NCBI RefSeq assembly: GCF_002102255.1
Contig: NZ_LQPH01000107.1
Span: 113,381 to 177,380 of the forward strand
Origin: Mycobacterium nebraskense
Lineage (GTDB): Bacteria > Actinomycetota > Actinomycetes > Mycobacteriales > Mycobacteriaceae
Length of the DNA: 64,000 nt
Reading direction: 5' to 3'
In this document: positions 21,102 through 30,425 of the stretch, one piece after another
How the letters are laid out: the number at the start of each line of letters is the position of its first letter
Position numbering within the stretch: the stretch's first letter is position 1
Position numbers and translations under genes: made by a program
The notes under the pieces: model-generated
The model's input: only the letters and a program-made list of their open reading frames with translations
Database searches by the model: none
Told to the model about the DNA's origin: nothing

Positions 21102-22712
21102 ATGACGCAACCCGAGGACCTCCTCCCCCCGATGAAATGGAACGCGTGGGGTGATCCCGCCGCGGCCAAGCCGCTCTCCGAGGGGATCCGGGCGCTGCTG
21201 AAACAGGCCGTGGGCGTAGAGGATTCCGCCGCGGCCGAACTCGAACCCGATCAGGTGCGCCTGCGCCCGTCGGCATTGTCGGAGGCGGACCGCGAGGCGC
21301 TGGCCGAGATCGTCGGCGCGGCGTACTGCCGCACTGACGACCGGGATCGCTTGCTGCACGCCGGCGGCAAGTCCACGATCGACCTGCTCCGCCGCAAAGA
21401 CTCGGGGGTGCAGGACGCACCCGACGCCGTCCTGCTGCCCGGCGATGACGAGGCCGTCGCCGCGGTCCTGCGCTATTGCTCCGAGCACCGCATCGCCGTC
21501 GTTCCGTTCGGCGGCGGAACCAGCGTGGTCGGCGGTTTGGATCCCATCCGCGGCGAGTTCGACGCCGTGGTGTCCCTCGATCTGCGCCGCTTCGACCAAC
21601 TGATCTCGCTCGACGAAGTGTCCGGCCAAGCCGAGTTCGGGGCCGGCGTCACCGGGCCGGACGCGGAGCGTTTGCTTGGCGCCCAAGGATTTTCACTCGG
21701 ACATTTTCCGCAGAGCTTCGAATACGCGACCATCGGCGGCTTCGCCGCGACCCGCTCGTCCGGACAGGACTCGGCCGGCTACGGCCGGTTCAACGACATG
21801 GTCCGCGGACTGCGCGCGGTCACCCCGGTGGGCACCATGGATCTGGGCCGCGCACCTGAGTCCGCCGCGGGCCCCGACCTGCGCCAGCTGATGATCGGCT
21901 CCGAGGGCGCCTTCGGAGTCATCACCCGGGTGCGGCTGCGCGTGCACCGGTCCCCGGAAGCCGTCCGCTACGAAGCCTGGTCCTTCCCCGACTTCGAGAC
22001 CGGGGCCGCGGCCCTGCGCGCCGTCACCCAAACTGCCACCGGCCCCACCGTCATCCGGCTCTCCGACGAGGCCGAGACCGGGGTCAACCTGGCAACCACC
22101 GAGGCCATCGGCGAAAGCCAGATCACCGGCGGCTGCCTGGGCATCACCGTGTTCGAAGGCACCAAGGAGCACGTCGAGAGCCGGCATGCCGAAACCAGCG
22201 CTCTGCTGGCGGCGCGGGGCGCAACGTCGCTGGGCGAAGCGCCGGCGCGGGCCTGGGAGCGTGGCCGGTACGGCGCGCCGTATCTGCGCGACTCGCTGCT
22301 GTCCGCGGGCGCGCTCTGCGAGACGCTCGAGACCGCCACCGACTGGTCCAACATTCCGGCGCTCAAAGCCGCTGTGACGCAAGCGCTTACCGATGCGTTG
22401 GCCGAGACCGGCACACCGGCGCTGGTGATGTGCCACATCTCGCACGTCTACCCCACCGGCGCGTCGTTGTACTTCACCGTCGTCGCCGGGCAGCGCGGCA
22501 ACCCGCTCGAACAATGGAAGGCCGCGAAGAAGGCCGCGTGTGACGCGATCATGGCCACCGGCGGAACCGTCACCCACCACCATGCGGTCGGGGCCGACCA
22601 CCGGCCCTGGATGCGGGACGAGGTGGGCGAGCTGGGGGTGCAAGTCCTGCGCGCGGTCAAGGCGACCCTGGACCCCGGCGGAATCCTCAACCCCGGCAAG
22701 CTGATTCCATGA
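21102..22712 (+). CDS. FAD-linked oxidase, alkyl-DHAP-synthase-like (Rv2251-like)
   Basis: The 536-residue protein has a PCMH-type FAD-binding domain (residues about 110-290, with the PFGGGTSVVGG loop) and a C-terminal FAD-linked oxidase domain. This is the architecture of alkyldihydroxyacetonephosphate synthase and of D-2-hydroxyacid dehydrogenases. The C-terminal histidine cluster THHHAVGADH near residue 495 is typical of the AgpS branch. Whether it makes ether lipids is not shown. Its stop overlaps the next ATG by four bases (ATGA), so it is coupled to the diacylglycerol kinase gene. Confidence 0.85.
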   Translation: MTQPEDLLPPMKWNAWGDPAAAKPLSEGIRALLKQAVGVEDSAAAELEPDQVRLRPSALSEADREALAEIVGAAYCRTDDRDRLLHAGGKSTIDLLRRKDSGVQDAPDAVLLPGDDEAVAAVLRYCSEHRIAVVPFGGGTSVVGGLDPIRGEFDAVVSLDLRRFDQLISLDEVSGQAEFGAGVTGPDAERLLGAQGFSLGHFPQSFEYATIGGFAATRSSGQDSAGYGRFNDMVRGLRAVTPVGTMDLGRAPESAAGPDLRQLMIGSEGAFGVITRVRLRVHRSPEAVRYEAWSFPDFETGAAALRAVTQTATGPTVIRLSDEAETGVNLATTEAIGESQITGGCLGITVFEGTKEHVESRHAETSALLAARGATSLGEAPARAWERGRYGAPYLRDSLLSAGALCETLETATDWSNIPALKAAVTQALTDALAETGTPALVMCHISHVYPTGASLYFTVVAGQRGNPLEQWKAAKKAACDAIMATGGTVTHHHAVGADHRPWMRDEVGELGVQVLRAVKATLDPGGILNPGKLIP

Positions 22713-23617
22713 CTCGGTGCGAGATTCAGAAGGTGATCGCGCTGACCAACCCCGTGTCGGGGCACGGCGCGGCGATCCGGGCGGCACAGCTCGCGATCGC
22801 GCGGCTGCACCACCGCGGAGTGGAGGTCGTCGAAATCATCGGCGACGACGCGCAAGACGCGCGATACCTGGTGAGCGCGGCGCTCGAGAAGGGTGCCGAC
22901 GCGGTGATGGTGACGGGCGGTGACGGCGTCGTCTCCAACGCGCTGCAAGTGCTCGCGGGCACCGATGTTCCGCTGGGCATCGTGGCGGCGGGGACTGGTA
23001 ACGACCACGCCCGCGAATTCGGGCTCCCCACAAAGGATCCGGAAGCCGCGGCGGACATCATCGTCGACGGCTTTGCGGAAACCATCGATCTGGGCCGGAT
23101 ACGCGACAGCGACGGGGCTTCCAAGTGGTTCGGCACGGTGGCCGCCACCGGATTCGACTCCCTGGTCACCGACCGGGCCAACCGGATGAGCTGGCCGCAC
23201 GGGCGGCTGCGGTACTACCTCGCGATGCTCGCCGAGCTATCGCAGCTGCGGCTCTTGCCGTTTCGCATGGTGCTGGACGGGACCCGAGAGATCGATGCCG
23301 ACATCACGCTGGCGGCCTTCGGCAACACCCGCAGCTATGGCGGGGGCATGCTGATCTGTCCCCATGCCGATCACACCGACGGCCTACTCGACATCACCAT
23401 GGTGCACTCGGCGTCGCGGACGAAGCTGGTCCGCCTGTTCCCCACCGTGATGAAAGGCACCCACATCAACCTCGACGACGTGAGCACGACGCGCGCCCAA
23501 ACGGTCCACGTCGAGTGCCCCGGTATCAACGTCTACGCCGACGGCGACTTCGCCTGCGCGCTACCCGCCGAGATCACCGCGGTTCCGCGCGCGCTCCGGA
23601 TCCTGCGCCGGGGCTGA
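22709..23617 (+). CDS. Diacylglycerol/lipid kinase (Rv2252-like)
   Basis: The 302-residue protein belongs to the DAGK catalytic family (PF00781). The nucleotide motif GGDGVV is near residue 70 and the GTGNDHA motif near residue 97. The M. tuberculosis ortholog Rv2252 has been reported to phosphorylate diacylglycerol and to influence phosphatidylinositol mannoside synthesis. The ATG overlaps the stop of the AgpS-like gene. A GATATC hairpin 20 bp downstream separates it from the convergent DUF3145 gene. Confidence 0.9.
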   Translation: MTRCEIQKVIALTNPVSGHGAAIRAAQLAIARLHHRGVEVVEIIGDDAQDARYLVSAALEKGADAVMVTGGDGVVSNALQVLAGTDVPLGIVAAGTGNDHAREFGLPTKDPEAAADIIVDGFAETIDLGRIRDSDGASKWFGTVAATGFDSLVTDRANRMSWPHGRLRYYLAMLAELSQLRLLPFRMVLDGTREIDADITLAAFGNTRSYGGGMLICPHADHTDGLLDITMVHSASRTKLVRLFPTVMKGTHINLDDVSTTRAQTVHVECPGINVYADGDFACALPAEITAVPRALRILRRG

Positions 23618-23637
23618 AGACCATTAGCGGCTCTTCG

Positions 23638-23665
23638 AATTTGATATCGCGGGCGATATCAAATT
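23638..23665. repeat. GATATC hairpin, family C copy 1
   Basis: AATTTGATATCGC (23638-23650) and GCGATATCAAATT (23653-23665) form a perfect 13-bp stem with a 2-nt loop between convergent genes. A similar palindrome lies at 28136 in the same context. A bidirectional terminator role is plausible. Confidence 0.8.
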
Positions 23666-23735
23666 TGGACGTCGCCCATTGCTCTCCAGAGGCGGACACG
23701 GCGGTGGGGTTGCGGCCGTGCGATAGCCGACGCGC

Positions 23736-24248
23736 CTAGCCGACGCCCCGGTTGAGCCAGCTCACCTCGCCGACCTCGCCGCCGTCGCGGTACGCCTCGA
23801 GGGCGTCGTCCCACGCCGTTCCCAGGACCGTGTCCAGCTCGGCGGCCAGGGTGTCGGCGCCGTGCACCATCAGCGCCCGCAGCCGCATTTCCCCGACCAT
23901 GACGTCGCCGTTGGCGCTCATCGCGCCGCTCCACAGGCCGAGCTGCGGGGTGTGGCTGAACCGATGGCCGTCGACTCCGGGGCTGGGGTCCTCGGTGACC
24001 TCGAACCGCAGCACCGACCAAGAGCGCAGGGCGTTGGCCAGCCGGGCGCCGGTGCCCACGGGCCCGACCCAGTTGGTGACCGCGCGCAGCTGTCCGGGCA
24101 TGGCCGGCTGCGGCGTCCATGTGAGGTTGGCCTTCGACCCAAGGGTCGACGACAACGCCCACTCGACATGCGGGCATACCGCCGCCGGCGAGGCATGCAC
24201 GTACACCACGCCAGTCGTCACGTCGGCGAATTGATTCGACGCACGCAT
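23736..24248 (-). CDS. DUF3145 family protein
   Basis: The 170-residue protein starts at the ATG at 24248 (MRASNQFADVTTG), which has AAGGAG eight bases upstream. A start at 24308 is therefore unlikely. It matches DUF3145, a small actinobacterial family that is highly conserved across mycobacteria and has no known function. No signal peptide or membrane segment is visible, and the composition suggests a cytosolic protein. It is transcribed towards the diacylglycerol kinase gene with the GATATC hairpin between them. Confidence 0.85.
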   Translation of the reverse strand: MRASNQFADVTTGVVYVHASPAAVCPHVEWALSSTLGSKANLTWTPQPAMPGQLRAVTNWVGPVGTGARLANALRSWSVLRFEVTEDPSPGVDGHRFSHTPQLGLWSGAMSANGDVMVGEMRLRALMVHGADTLAAELDTVLGTAWDDALEAYRDGGEVGEVSWLNRGVG

Positions 24249-24388
24249 ATCCTGCTCCTTCGGTTCCGCGAGGGACGTCTTCCCCAACGACCTGGCGGGA
24301 CCTGGCAAGCAGGATGTCTAACTTTTTGTGTGTCGTGCGTGTCTATTGTGCCCTGTGATACCCGTGTTGCGCTAGTGTGCATTTCCCT

Positions 24389-25207
24389 TCAGCTGTATTC
24401 GGCTATCACGGCGTCGGAAATCGCCGGCCACGGCTGCAGCGCCCACTCCCCGAAATCGCGGTTGGTGAGGGCTACCAGCGCAAGGTCCCGTTCGGGATCT
24501 GCCCAGATGAAACCACCTGCCTGGCCGAAATGGCCGTAGGTTCGCGGCGAGTTGCGGGCGCCGGTCCAGTGCGGCGATTTCGCGTCCCTGATCTCGAAAC
24601 CCAGCCCCCAGTCGTTGGGCCGCTGGACGCCGTAGCCCGGCAACACGCCGTCCAGGCCGGGAAATTGCACCGTCGTGGCCTCGGTGTGCAGTTGGGCCGA
24701 GACCGTCGCCGGGCGCAGCAGGTCCCCGGCGAATACCGCCAGGTCAGCCACCGTGGACGTCGCCCCGAACCCGGCGGCCGGCGCGCCGCCGTCCAGCCGG
24801 GTGGCCGCCATGCCCAGGGGCTGGCAGACCGCCTCGGCCAGGTAGCGGCCGAATTCGATCCCCGATTCGCGCTCCACGGTCTGGGCCAGCACGGTGAAGC
24901 CGTGGTTGGAGTAGATGCGCCGCGTTGCGGGGGCGGCCAGCACGTGATCGTTGTGCAGGGCCAGGCCTGACGCGTGCGCCAGCAGGTGCCGGATGGTGGC
25001 TCCGGGCGGTCCGGCGGCGGTTTCCAGGTCGACGACGCCCTCTTCGACGGCGACGTGCACGGCCCGGGCCACCAGCGGCTTGGTCACCGATGCCAGCTCG
25101 AACACCCGCTTGGTGTCGCCGTGGCTGGTCAGCACCCCGTCGGGTCCGATCACCGCCGCGGCGGCGGCCTCGACCGGCCAGTCGGCTAGAGCGTCGAGGG
25201 CCCCCAT
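24389..25207 (-). CDS. Serine beta-lactamase-fold hydrolase (Rv2257c-like)
   Basis: The 272-residue protein belongs to the class C beta-lactamase / DD-peptidase-like family (PF00144). The SxxK motif is SVTK near residue 43, with YSN near residue 100 acting as the YxN motif and HFGQAGG near the C-terminus in place of the KTG triad. There is no signal peptide, so a cytosolic esterase-like role is as likely as cell-wall work. The ATG at 25207 shares one base with the stop of the upstream methyltransferase gene, so the pair is coupled, matching Rv2257c-Rv2258c. Confidence 0.88.
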   Translation of the reverse strand: MGALDALADWPVEAAAAAVIGPDGVLTSHGDTKRVFELASVTKPLVARAVHVAVEEGVVDLETAAGPPGATIRHLLAHASGLALHNDHVLAAPATRRIYSNHGFTVLAQTVERESGIEFGRYLAEAVCQPLGMAATRLDGGAPAAGFGATSTVADLAVFAGDLLRPATVSAQLHTEATTVQFPGLDGVLPGYGVQRPNDWGLGFEIRDAKSPHWTGARNSPRTYGHFGQAGGFIWADPERDLALVALTNRDFGEWALQPWPAISDAVIAEYS

Positions 25208-26280
25208 CACTTCCAGGCGATGTAGTAGTTGTTGATCGGGTCGGACTCGATCTCCGCCACCCGCACGTCGCCGAACCCGGCGTCGGCCAGCATCGCGGTG
25301 GCCAGCTGTGTCCCCCAGGCGGTGCCCAGCCCGGCGCCGTCCAGCGCCAGCGACACCGTCATGCAGTGCATCAGCGAGGTGGTGTACAGGTAGGTGCTCA
25401 TCGGAATGCCGACGTTGTCCTCGAGCCGGCTCGATGCCTTGATGTCGGCCATCAGCAGGACGCCGCCGGGCCGCAGGGCGCGGTGGATGTTCTCCAGCAC
25501 CCGGGCCGGCTGGGCCTGGTCGTGGATGGCATCGAACACCGTGATGACGTCGTAGGCGTCCGACTTGTCCAGCTGCGCCAGGTTGTGGCTTTCGAAGGTC
25601 GCGTTCGCCAGGCCGAGGTCGGCCGCCTCGCGGGCGCCGACGGCGATCGCCTCGTCGGAGAAGTCGATGCCGGTGAACTGGCTGGCCGGGAACGCCCGTG
25701 CCATCACGTTGATCGCGTGGCCGCTGCCGCAGCCGAAGTCCGCCACGTCGGCCCCGGAGCGCAGGCGTTCGACGAGGCCGTCGACCAGTGGCAGCACAGT
25801 GTCGACGAGCGCGTTGTCGTACACCACACCGCTCTGCTCGGCCATCAGCGCGTGGAAGCGGGGGAACTCGCTGTAGTGCAGCCCGCCGCCGTCGCGGAAG
25901 CAGCCGATGATTTTCTGTTCGACTTCGGCGAGCAGCGGGACGAACAGGGTCACCAGGGCCAGGTTGTCGGGGCCGGCCGCACGGGTCAGCACGCCGGCGC
26001 GGTGCGCGGGCAGCGAGTAGGTGGCGGCGTCGGCGTCGTAGTCCACGACGCGCGCGGTCGTCATGCCGGCCAACCACTCCCGCACGTAGCGCTCGTTGAG
26101 GCCGGCCGCTTCGGCGATCTGCGCGCTGGTGGCCGGCGCCAGGCCGGCCATCGTGTCGAGCAGGCCGGTCTGGTGCCCGATGCTCAGCAGCAGCGTCAGG
26201 CTGGCGCCGTCGATGGCCGCGGCGATTCGTTCGCTGAATTCCTCGGATGTTTCGGAGGCGGTCCCGGATGATGCCGTCAC
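25207..26280 (-). CDS. SAM-dependent methyltransferase with N-terminal winged helix (Rv2258c-like)
   Basis: The 357-residue protein has an N-terminal dimerisation/winged-helix region (residues about 15-80, with [15 protein letters not shown]). A class I methyltransferase core follows, with motif [17 protein letters not shown] near residue 175. It is often annotated as a transcriptional regulator because of the N-terminal fold, but the SAM-binding core is complete and a small-molecule O-methyltransferase is more likely. The acceptor is unknown. The start is a GTG at 26280. It is divergent from mscR with 78 bp between starts. Confidence 0.87.
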   Translation of the reverse strand: MTASSGTASETSEEFSERIAAAIDGASLTLLLSIGHQTGLLDTMAGLAPATSAQIAEAAGLNERYVREWLAGMTTARVVDYDADAATYSLPAHRAGVLTRAAGPDNLALVTLFVPLLAEVEQKIIGCFRDGGGLHYSEFPRFHALMAEQSGVVYDNALVDTVLPLVDGLVERLRSGADVADFGCGSGHAINVMARAFPASQFTGIDFSDEAIAVGAREAADLGLANATFESHNLAQLDKSDAYDVITVFDAIHDQAQPARVLENIHRALRPGGVLLMADIKASSRLEDNVGIPMSTYLYTTSLMHCMTVSLALDGAGLGTAWGTQLATAMLADAGFGDVRVAEIESDPINNYYIAWK

Positions 26281-26358
26281 GCCCTGCGACGCTACACCCG
26301 GCGCATGGGTGGACGGGCGGATGCGAAGTGTATGGCGGTCGCCAGTAGGTTGGTGGCC

Positions 26359-27444
26359 ATGAGTCAGACAGTGCGCGGCGTGATTTCACGAAAGAAGGGC
26401 GAACCCGTCGAACTCGTCGACATCGTCGTCCCGGACCCCGGGCCCGGCGAGGCCCTGATCGACGTCATCGCCTGCGGGGTGTGCCACACCGACCTGACCT
26501 ACCGGGAGGGCGGCATCAACGACGAATACCCCTTCCTGCTCGGCCACGAGGCAGCCGGGCGGGTCGAGGCGGTCGGCCCCGGCGTGACCGTGGTCGAGCC
26601 GGGCGACTTCGTGATCCTGAACTGGCGGGCCGTCTGCGGCCAGTGCCGGGCCTGCAAGCGCGGCCGCCCGCACCTATGTTTCGACACCTTCAACGCGGCG
26701 CAAAAGATGACGCTGACCGACGGCACGGAACTGACGCCCGCGCTGGGCATCGGGGCGTTCGCCGACAAGACGCTGGTGCACGCCGGTCAGTGCACCAAGG
26801 TCGATCCCGCCGCCGACCCGGCCGTCGCGGGCCTGCTCGGCTGCGGGCTGATGGCCGGCATCGGCGCGGCGATCAACACCGGCGGCGTCACCCGCGACGA
26901 CACGGTCGCGGTGATCGGCTGTGGCGGCGTCGGCGATGCCGCGATCGCCGGTGCCGCGCTGGTCGGGGCCAGGCGGATCATCGCGGTGGACACCGACGAC
27001 ACCAAACTGGACTGGGCCCGCAAGTTCGGCGCCACCCACACCATCAACGCCCGCCAGGCCGATGTCGTCGAGGCGATCCAGGACCTCACCGACGGGTTCG
27101 GGGTCAACGTGGCGATCGACGCCGTCGGCCGGCCCGAAACCTGGAAGCAGGCCTTCTATGCCCGCGACCTCGCGGGAACCGTTGTGCTGGTGGGGGTTCC
27201 AACGCCCGACATGAAGCTCGACATGCCGCTGATCGACTTCTTCAGCCACGGCGGGGCGCTGAAGTCGTCGTGGTACGGCGATTGCCTGCCCGAACGTGAC
27301 TTCCCCACTTTGATCGACCTGTACCTGCAGGGCCGGCTGCCCCTGGAGCAGTTTGTTTCCGAGCGCATCGGGTTAAACGATGTCGAGGAGGCTTTTCATA
27401 AGATGCACGGGGGCAAGGTGTTGCGTTCGGTGGTGGTGCTCTGA
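26359..27444 (+). CDS. mscR: S-nitrosomycothiol reductase / mycothiol-dependent formaldehyde dehydrogenase
   Basis: The 361-residue zinc alcohol dehydrogenase matches MscR (Rv2259), which detoxifies formaldehyde and S-nitrosomycothiol using mycothiol. The catalytic zinc ligands are in GVCHTD (Cys42) and GHEAAG. The structural zinc cysteines are in [15 protein letters not shown], and the NAD fold is at [11 protein letters not shown]. The start chosen is the ATG at 26359 (MSQTV), since the frame extends to 26305 without family similarity. It is coupled to the metallo-beta-lactamase gene by a one-base overlap. Confidence 0.93.
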   Translation: MSQTVRGVISRKKGEPVELVDIVVPDPGPGEALIDVIACGVCHTDLTYREGGINDEYPFLLGHEAAGRVEAVGPGVTVVEPGDFVILNWRAVCGQCRACKRGRPHLCFDTFNAAQKMTLTDGTELTPALGIGAFADKTLVHAGQCTKVDPAADPAVAGLLGCGLMAGIGAAINTGGVTRDDTVAVIGCGGVGDAAIAGAALVGARRIIAVDTDDTKLDWARKFGATHTINARQADVVEAIQDLTDGFGVNVAIDAVGRPETWKQAFYARDLAGTVVLVGVPTPDMKLDMPLIDFFSHGGALKSSWYGDCLPERDFPTLIDLYLQGRLPLEQFVSERIGLNDVEEAFHKMHGGKVLRSVVVL

Positions 27445-28067
27445 TGGTGACCATCGATCGGGTGGTGACCCACGGCACCTTCGAACTCGACGGCGGCAGT
27501 TGGGAAGTCGACAACAACATCTGGCTGATCGGCGACAACTCCAATGTCGTGGTGTTCGACGCCGCCCACGACGCGGCCCCGATCGTCGAGGCCGTGGGTG
27601 GCCGCCATGTAGTGGCGGTGGTGTGCACGCACGGTCACAACGACCACGTGACCGTCGCGCCGGAACTCGGCAAGACGCTCGACGCGCCGGTGCTGCTGCA
27701 TCCGGCCGACGAGGTGCTATGGCGAATGACCCACCCCGACAGTGACTTTCGCTCCATTTCCGACGGCGAGACGCTGAGCGTGGGAGGGACGGAGCTGCGG
27801 GCACTGCACACCCCGGGCCACTCCCCCGGATCGGTGTGTTGGTACTCCCATGACCTGGGCGTCGTGTTCAGCGGCGACACCCTGTTCTCCGGCGGCCCGG
27901 GCGCGACCGGACGCTCGTATTCGGATTTCCCGACGATCCTGCAGTCCATCTCCGAGCGGCTGGGCAAGCTGCCCGGCGAGACGGTGGTGCACACCGGCCA
28001 TGGCGACAGCACCACCATCGGCGACGAGATCGTGCACTACGAGGAGTGGGTGGCCCGCGGACACTGA
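27444..28067 (+). CDS. Metallo-beta-lactamase-fold hydrolase (Rv2260-like)
   Basis: The 207-residue protein has the metal-binding signature HGHNDH near residue 67, further His residues in HTPGHSPGS and HTGHGDST, and the Asp in FSGDTLFSGG. This is the glyoxalase II / MBL hydrolase pattern. The conserved pairing with mscR suggests it acts on the product of the mycothiol-dependent dehydrogenase, for example hydrolysing S-formylmycothiol, but that is inference. The ATG shares a base with the mscR stop. Confidence 0.9.
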   Translation: MVTIDRVVTHGTFELDGGSWEVDNNIWLIGDNSNVVVFDAAHDAAPIVEAVGGRHVVAVVCTHGHNDHVTVAPELGKTLDAPVLLHPADEVLWRMTHPDSDFRSISDGETLSVGGTELRALHTPGHSPGSVCWYSHDLGVVFSGDTLFSGGPGATGRSYSDFPTILQSISERLGKLPGETVVHTGHGDSTTIGDEIVHYEEWVARGH

Positions 28068-28135
28068 GGTTCGAGTGCCTTGCCGAGTCACATCGGTCAC
28101 ATGAGTACCGGTTTGCCGACCACCATGCGACCGCT

Positions 28136-28165
28136 GAATCCGATATCACCGGTGATATCGGATTC
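28136..28165. repeat. GATATC palindrome, family C copy 2
   Basis: GAATCCGATATCACC and GGTGATATCGGATTC are adjacent and form a perfect 30-bp palindrome between two convergent genes. It resembles the hairpin at 23638 in core, flank and placement, so the two are probably members of one family. Confidence 0.82.
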
Positions 28166-28194
28166 GAAAGTCGTCAATTGGTCCAAAACGGGCG

Positions 28195-28911
28195 CTAATG
28201 CCCCTCGAGGACCCGGCGCTTTTCGTCCTCGAACTCCCGCTGAGTCAGCGCTCCGGAATCGCGTAGCGCACCAAGTGTTTTGAGCCGCTCCAGGCGGACA
28301 CCCTCGTCGCTCGGTTCGTGCGCCGCAGAAACGACGGGCGCCTGGTAGTAGGGATTCGCCGCCACCACCGCCCTGCGGCGGGTGCGCCCCAGCCACCAGC
28401 CCGACAGCACCGAACCGACGAGCCCCACCACGAAGGTGGCGACGAACAGCCACACCCAGAAGCCCGCGGAACTCTTGTGCCCGAAGGCCAGTCGCGGATC
28501 GATATATCCGTTGACCTGCCCGTCGGTAATGATGTTGTAAGTGCCGCTCGAGGCAATACGAGCCACCCACACCCGCACGTGCGCGTCGTTGTTCACCGTC
28601 GTCGTGGTCCCGATGCTTTCGGTCACCACGGGCTGCGCGACGCCTTCTGGCGGCGCGATCGTGACCCCCAGCGGCGGCACCGGCAGTCCGCGATCCGGGC
28701 CGCTGATGACGACGGTGTGCAGGCTGACGGTGACATCACCGGCGGGCAGGTAGAGGCTGCCCGAGCCGGGGACCGGCACCTCGCCGTAGGCGTTGTATTT
28801 GTCCAGAAAGAACGCGTTGAGCACCAGGGCGGCGACGAAGCCGCCCACCGATACGACCATCATCGCGATGGCAGCGGCCAGCGAAATCTTGGCGAGCCGT
28901 CTGCTGCTCAT
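28195..28911 (-). CDS. Membrane protein with SHOCT C-terminal domain
   Basis: The 238-residue protein starts at the ATG at 28911 (MSSRRLAK). It has a transmembrane helix at about residues 10-35, an exported beta-rich middle, a second helix at about 155-178, and a cytosolic tail that ends in a SHOCT motif (LRDSGALTQREFEDEKRRVL). SHOCT modules occur on many unrelated membrane proteins and probably mediate oligomerisation. Its start overlaps the stop of the upstream Lnt-like gene (ATGA), so the two are coupled. Function unknown. Confidence 0.8.
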   Translation of the reverse strand: MSSRRLAKISLAAAIAMMVVSVGGFVAALVLNAFFLDKYNAYGEVPVPGSGSLYLPAGDVTVSLHTVVISGPDRGLPVPPLGVTIAPPEGVAQPVVTESIGTTTTVNNDAHVRVWVARIASSGTYNIITDGQVNGYIDPRLAFGHKSSAGFWVWLFVATFVVGLVGSVLSGWWLGRTRRRAVVAANPYYQAPVVSAAHEPSDEGVRLERLKTLGALRDSGALTQREFEDEKRRVLEGH

Positions 28912-30386
28912 CCAGGCAGTCTGGCACCGCGAGCCGTGCGGTGCCACAGCAAAAGAGCAAACCCACCAAACCCGCCCAGGATGGCGAACGCCGCCATCGG
29001 CACCCAGTCCCCGAGCCGTTGGTACGGCGTGTCAACCGATGCCAGCGGCACGTCGACCACGACCGCACCGCGGAAGTCCGACGGGCACCATGCCAGCCGG
29101 CGCCCGCGTGAATCGAAAGCCGCGCTGTCGCCGGACAATCCGGCATGCACCGCTGGCCGGCCCGCCTCGACGGCGCGCACCGCGGCCTGGGCGGCCAGCT
29201 GCGGCTGCGCCCAACTGCCCTGGAACGACGAGGTGGAACTCTGATACACCAGTAGGTCGGCGCCGAGCCGCGCCTCCCGCCGCGCCAGGTCGGAGAAGAT
29301 GGTCTCGTAGCTGACCAACGGGCCGATGGAAAGGGTGCCCGCGTGCAGCACCACCGGCCCCGTTCCCGGCTGGCGGTCCTCGGCGGCGGCCTTGCTGTGG
29401 CGGGTGATCCAGCCGAAAAGCGGTCGCAGCGGGACGTATTCGCCGAACGGCACCAACCGGGTCTTGCGGTAGCTGCCCACCGATCCGCGCGGTCCGATGA
29501 GCACGGCCGACTTGGAGATGCCCCCACCCGCTGCGCGCGCGTCGACGTTGACGAGCAGGTCGGCGCCCACCCGCCGAGACAGCTCGGCGAGCCGGGCCAG
29601 CACCTCGGGGTGGTTGTCGAGGTCCTGCCCCACGCTGCTTTCGCCCCACACCACCAGGTCCGGCCGCCGGCCGTCGAGCGTGGCGGTCAGCGCCTCGCTG
29701 GCCGCTTGGCGGGCGGCGGAGTCGGCAATATCGCCGGGCTGGACCAGTGCCACGCGCACCGTCGGGCCGTCGGTCGGGGCCGGGCCCATCAGATACCAGG
29801 CGGGGCCCACCGCCGCGCACACCACGAAAACGACCAGCGCGCCCACCCCCCGGTGCACGATCACGCCGACCAGAGCGGTATTGGCCGCAACCAGAAGGAA
29901 ACTCGTCAGCCACACCCCGCCCAGCGACGCCGAGGCCAGCGTGACGGGCTGGCTGGATTGCGACGCACCCAGCGACGCCCACGAGCCGCCCAGCGCCGGC
30001 CAGGACCGCACCACTTCGGCGGCCACCCACGCGCTGGGCAATACCACCACGGCGGCCGCTGTTCGCCCGATCCCGGCGTGCGCCGACAACAATCGGTGCG
30101 CCAACCACCCCCACGGCAGCCACAGTGCAGCGAAGCCGGCGGCCAGCACCACCAGCAACGGGCCGATGTAGGCCAGCAGCCAGTACTGGGTGGTCAGCAC
30201 GAACCCGCCGACGCCGCAGCAGGCCCGCACGGATGCGGCCCACGGCGTCGGCGCGTCGCGCACCACCAAGAGAAACGGGACCAGGCCGAACCAGGCCAGC
30301 CACCACCACGACGGCGCGGGAAACGCCAGTGCGGGGAGCGCACCGACGACCAACGCCACTAGCCAACCGGGAATGCGTCGCGGCAT
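28908..30386 (-). CDS. Apolipoprotein N-acyltransferase paralogue with Cys-to-Ser change
   Basis: The 492-residue protein has six or more N-terminal membrane helices and a C-terminal nitrilase (CN hydrolase) domain, the architecture of Lnt, which adds the third acyl chain to lipoproteins. The catalytic Glu249 (VVWGESS) and Lys308 (YRKTR) are present. The position of the nucleophilic Cys is Ser359 (LVSYETIF). A mycobacterial paralogue with this substitution was, as I recall, reported as not acting as Lnt in BCG. In H37Rv the locus corresponds to two frames, Rv2262c and Rv2261c, and here it is one intact gene. Confidence 0.88.
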   Translation of the reverse strand: MPRRIPGWLVALVVGALPALAFPAPSWWWLAWFGLVPFLLVVRDAPTPWAASVRACCGVGGFVLTTQYWLLAYIGPLLVVLAAGFAALWLPWGWLAHRLLSAHAGIGRTAAAVVVLPSAWVAAEVVRSWPALGGSWASLGASQSSQPVTLASASLGGVWLTSFLLVAANTALVGVIVHRGVGALVVFVVCAAVGPAWYLMGPAPTDGPTVRVALVQPGDIADSAARQAASEALTATLDGRRPDLVVWGESSVGQDLDNHPEVLARLAELSRRVGADLLVNVDARAAGGGISKSAVLIGPRGSVGSYRKTRLVPFGEYVPLRPLFGWITRHSKAAAEDRQPGTGPVVLHAGTLSIGPLVSYETIFSDLARREARLGADLLVYQSSTSSFQGSWAQPQLAAQAAVRAVEAGRPAVHAGLSGDSAAFDSRGRRLAWCPSDFRGAVVVDVPLASVDTPYQRLGDWVPMAAFAILGGFGGFALLLWHRTARGARLPG

Positions 30387-30425
30387 GCTGACCAGAATGC
30401 CGCCCGATCCGAAGGAGTGATACAC

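Noticed and set aside
26305..26358. Longer N-terminus for mscR
   Set aside because: The extra 18 residues have no family similarity and the ATG at 26359 gives the usual length.
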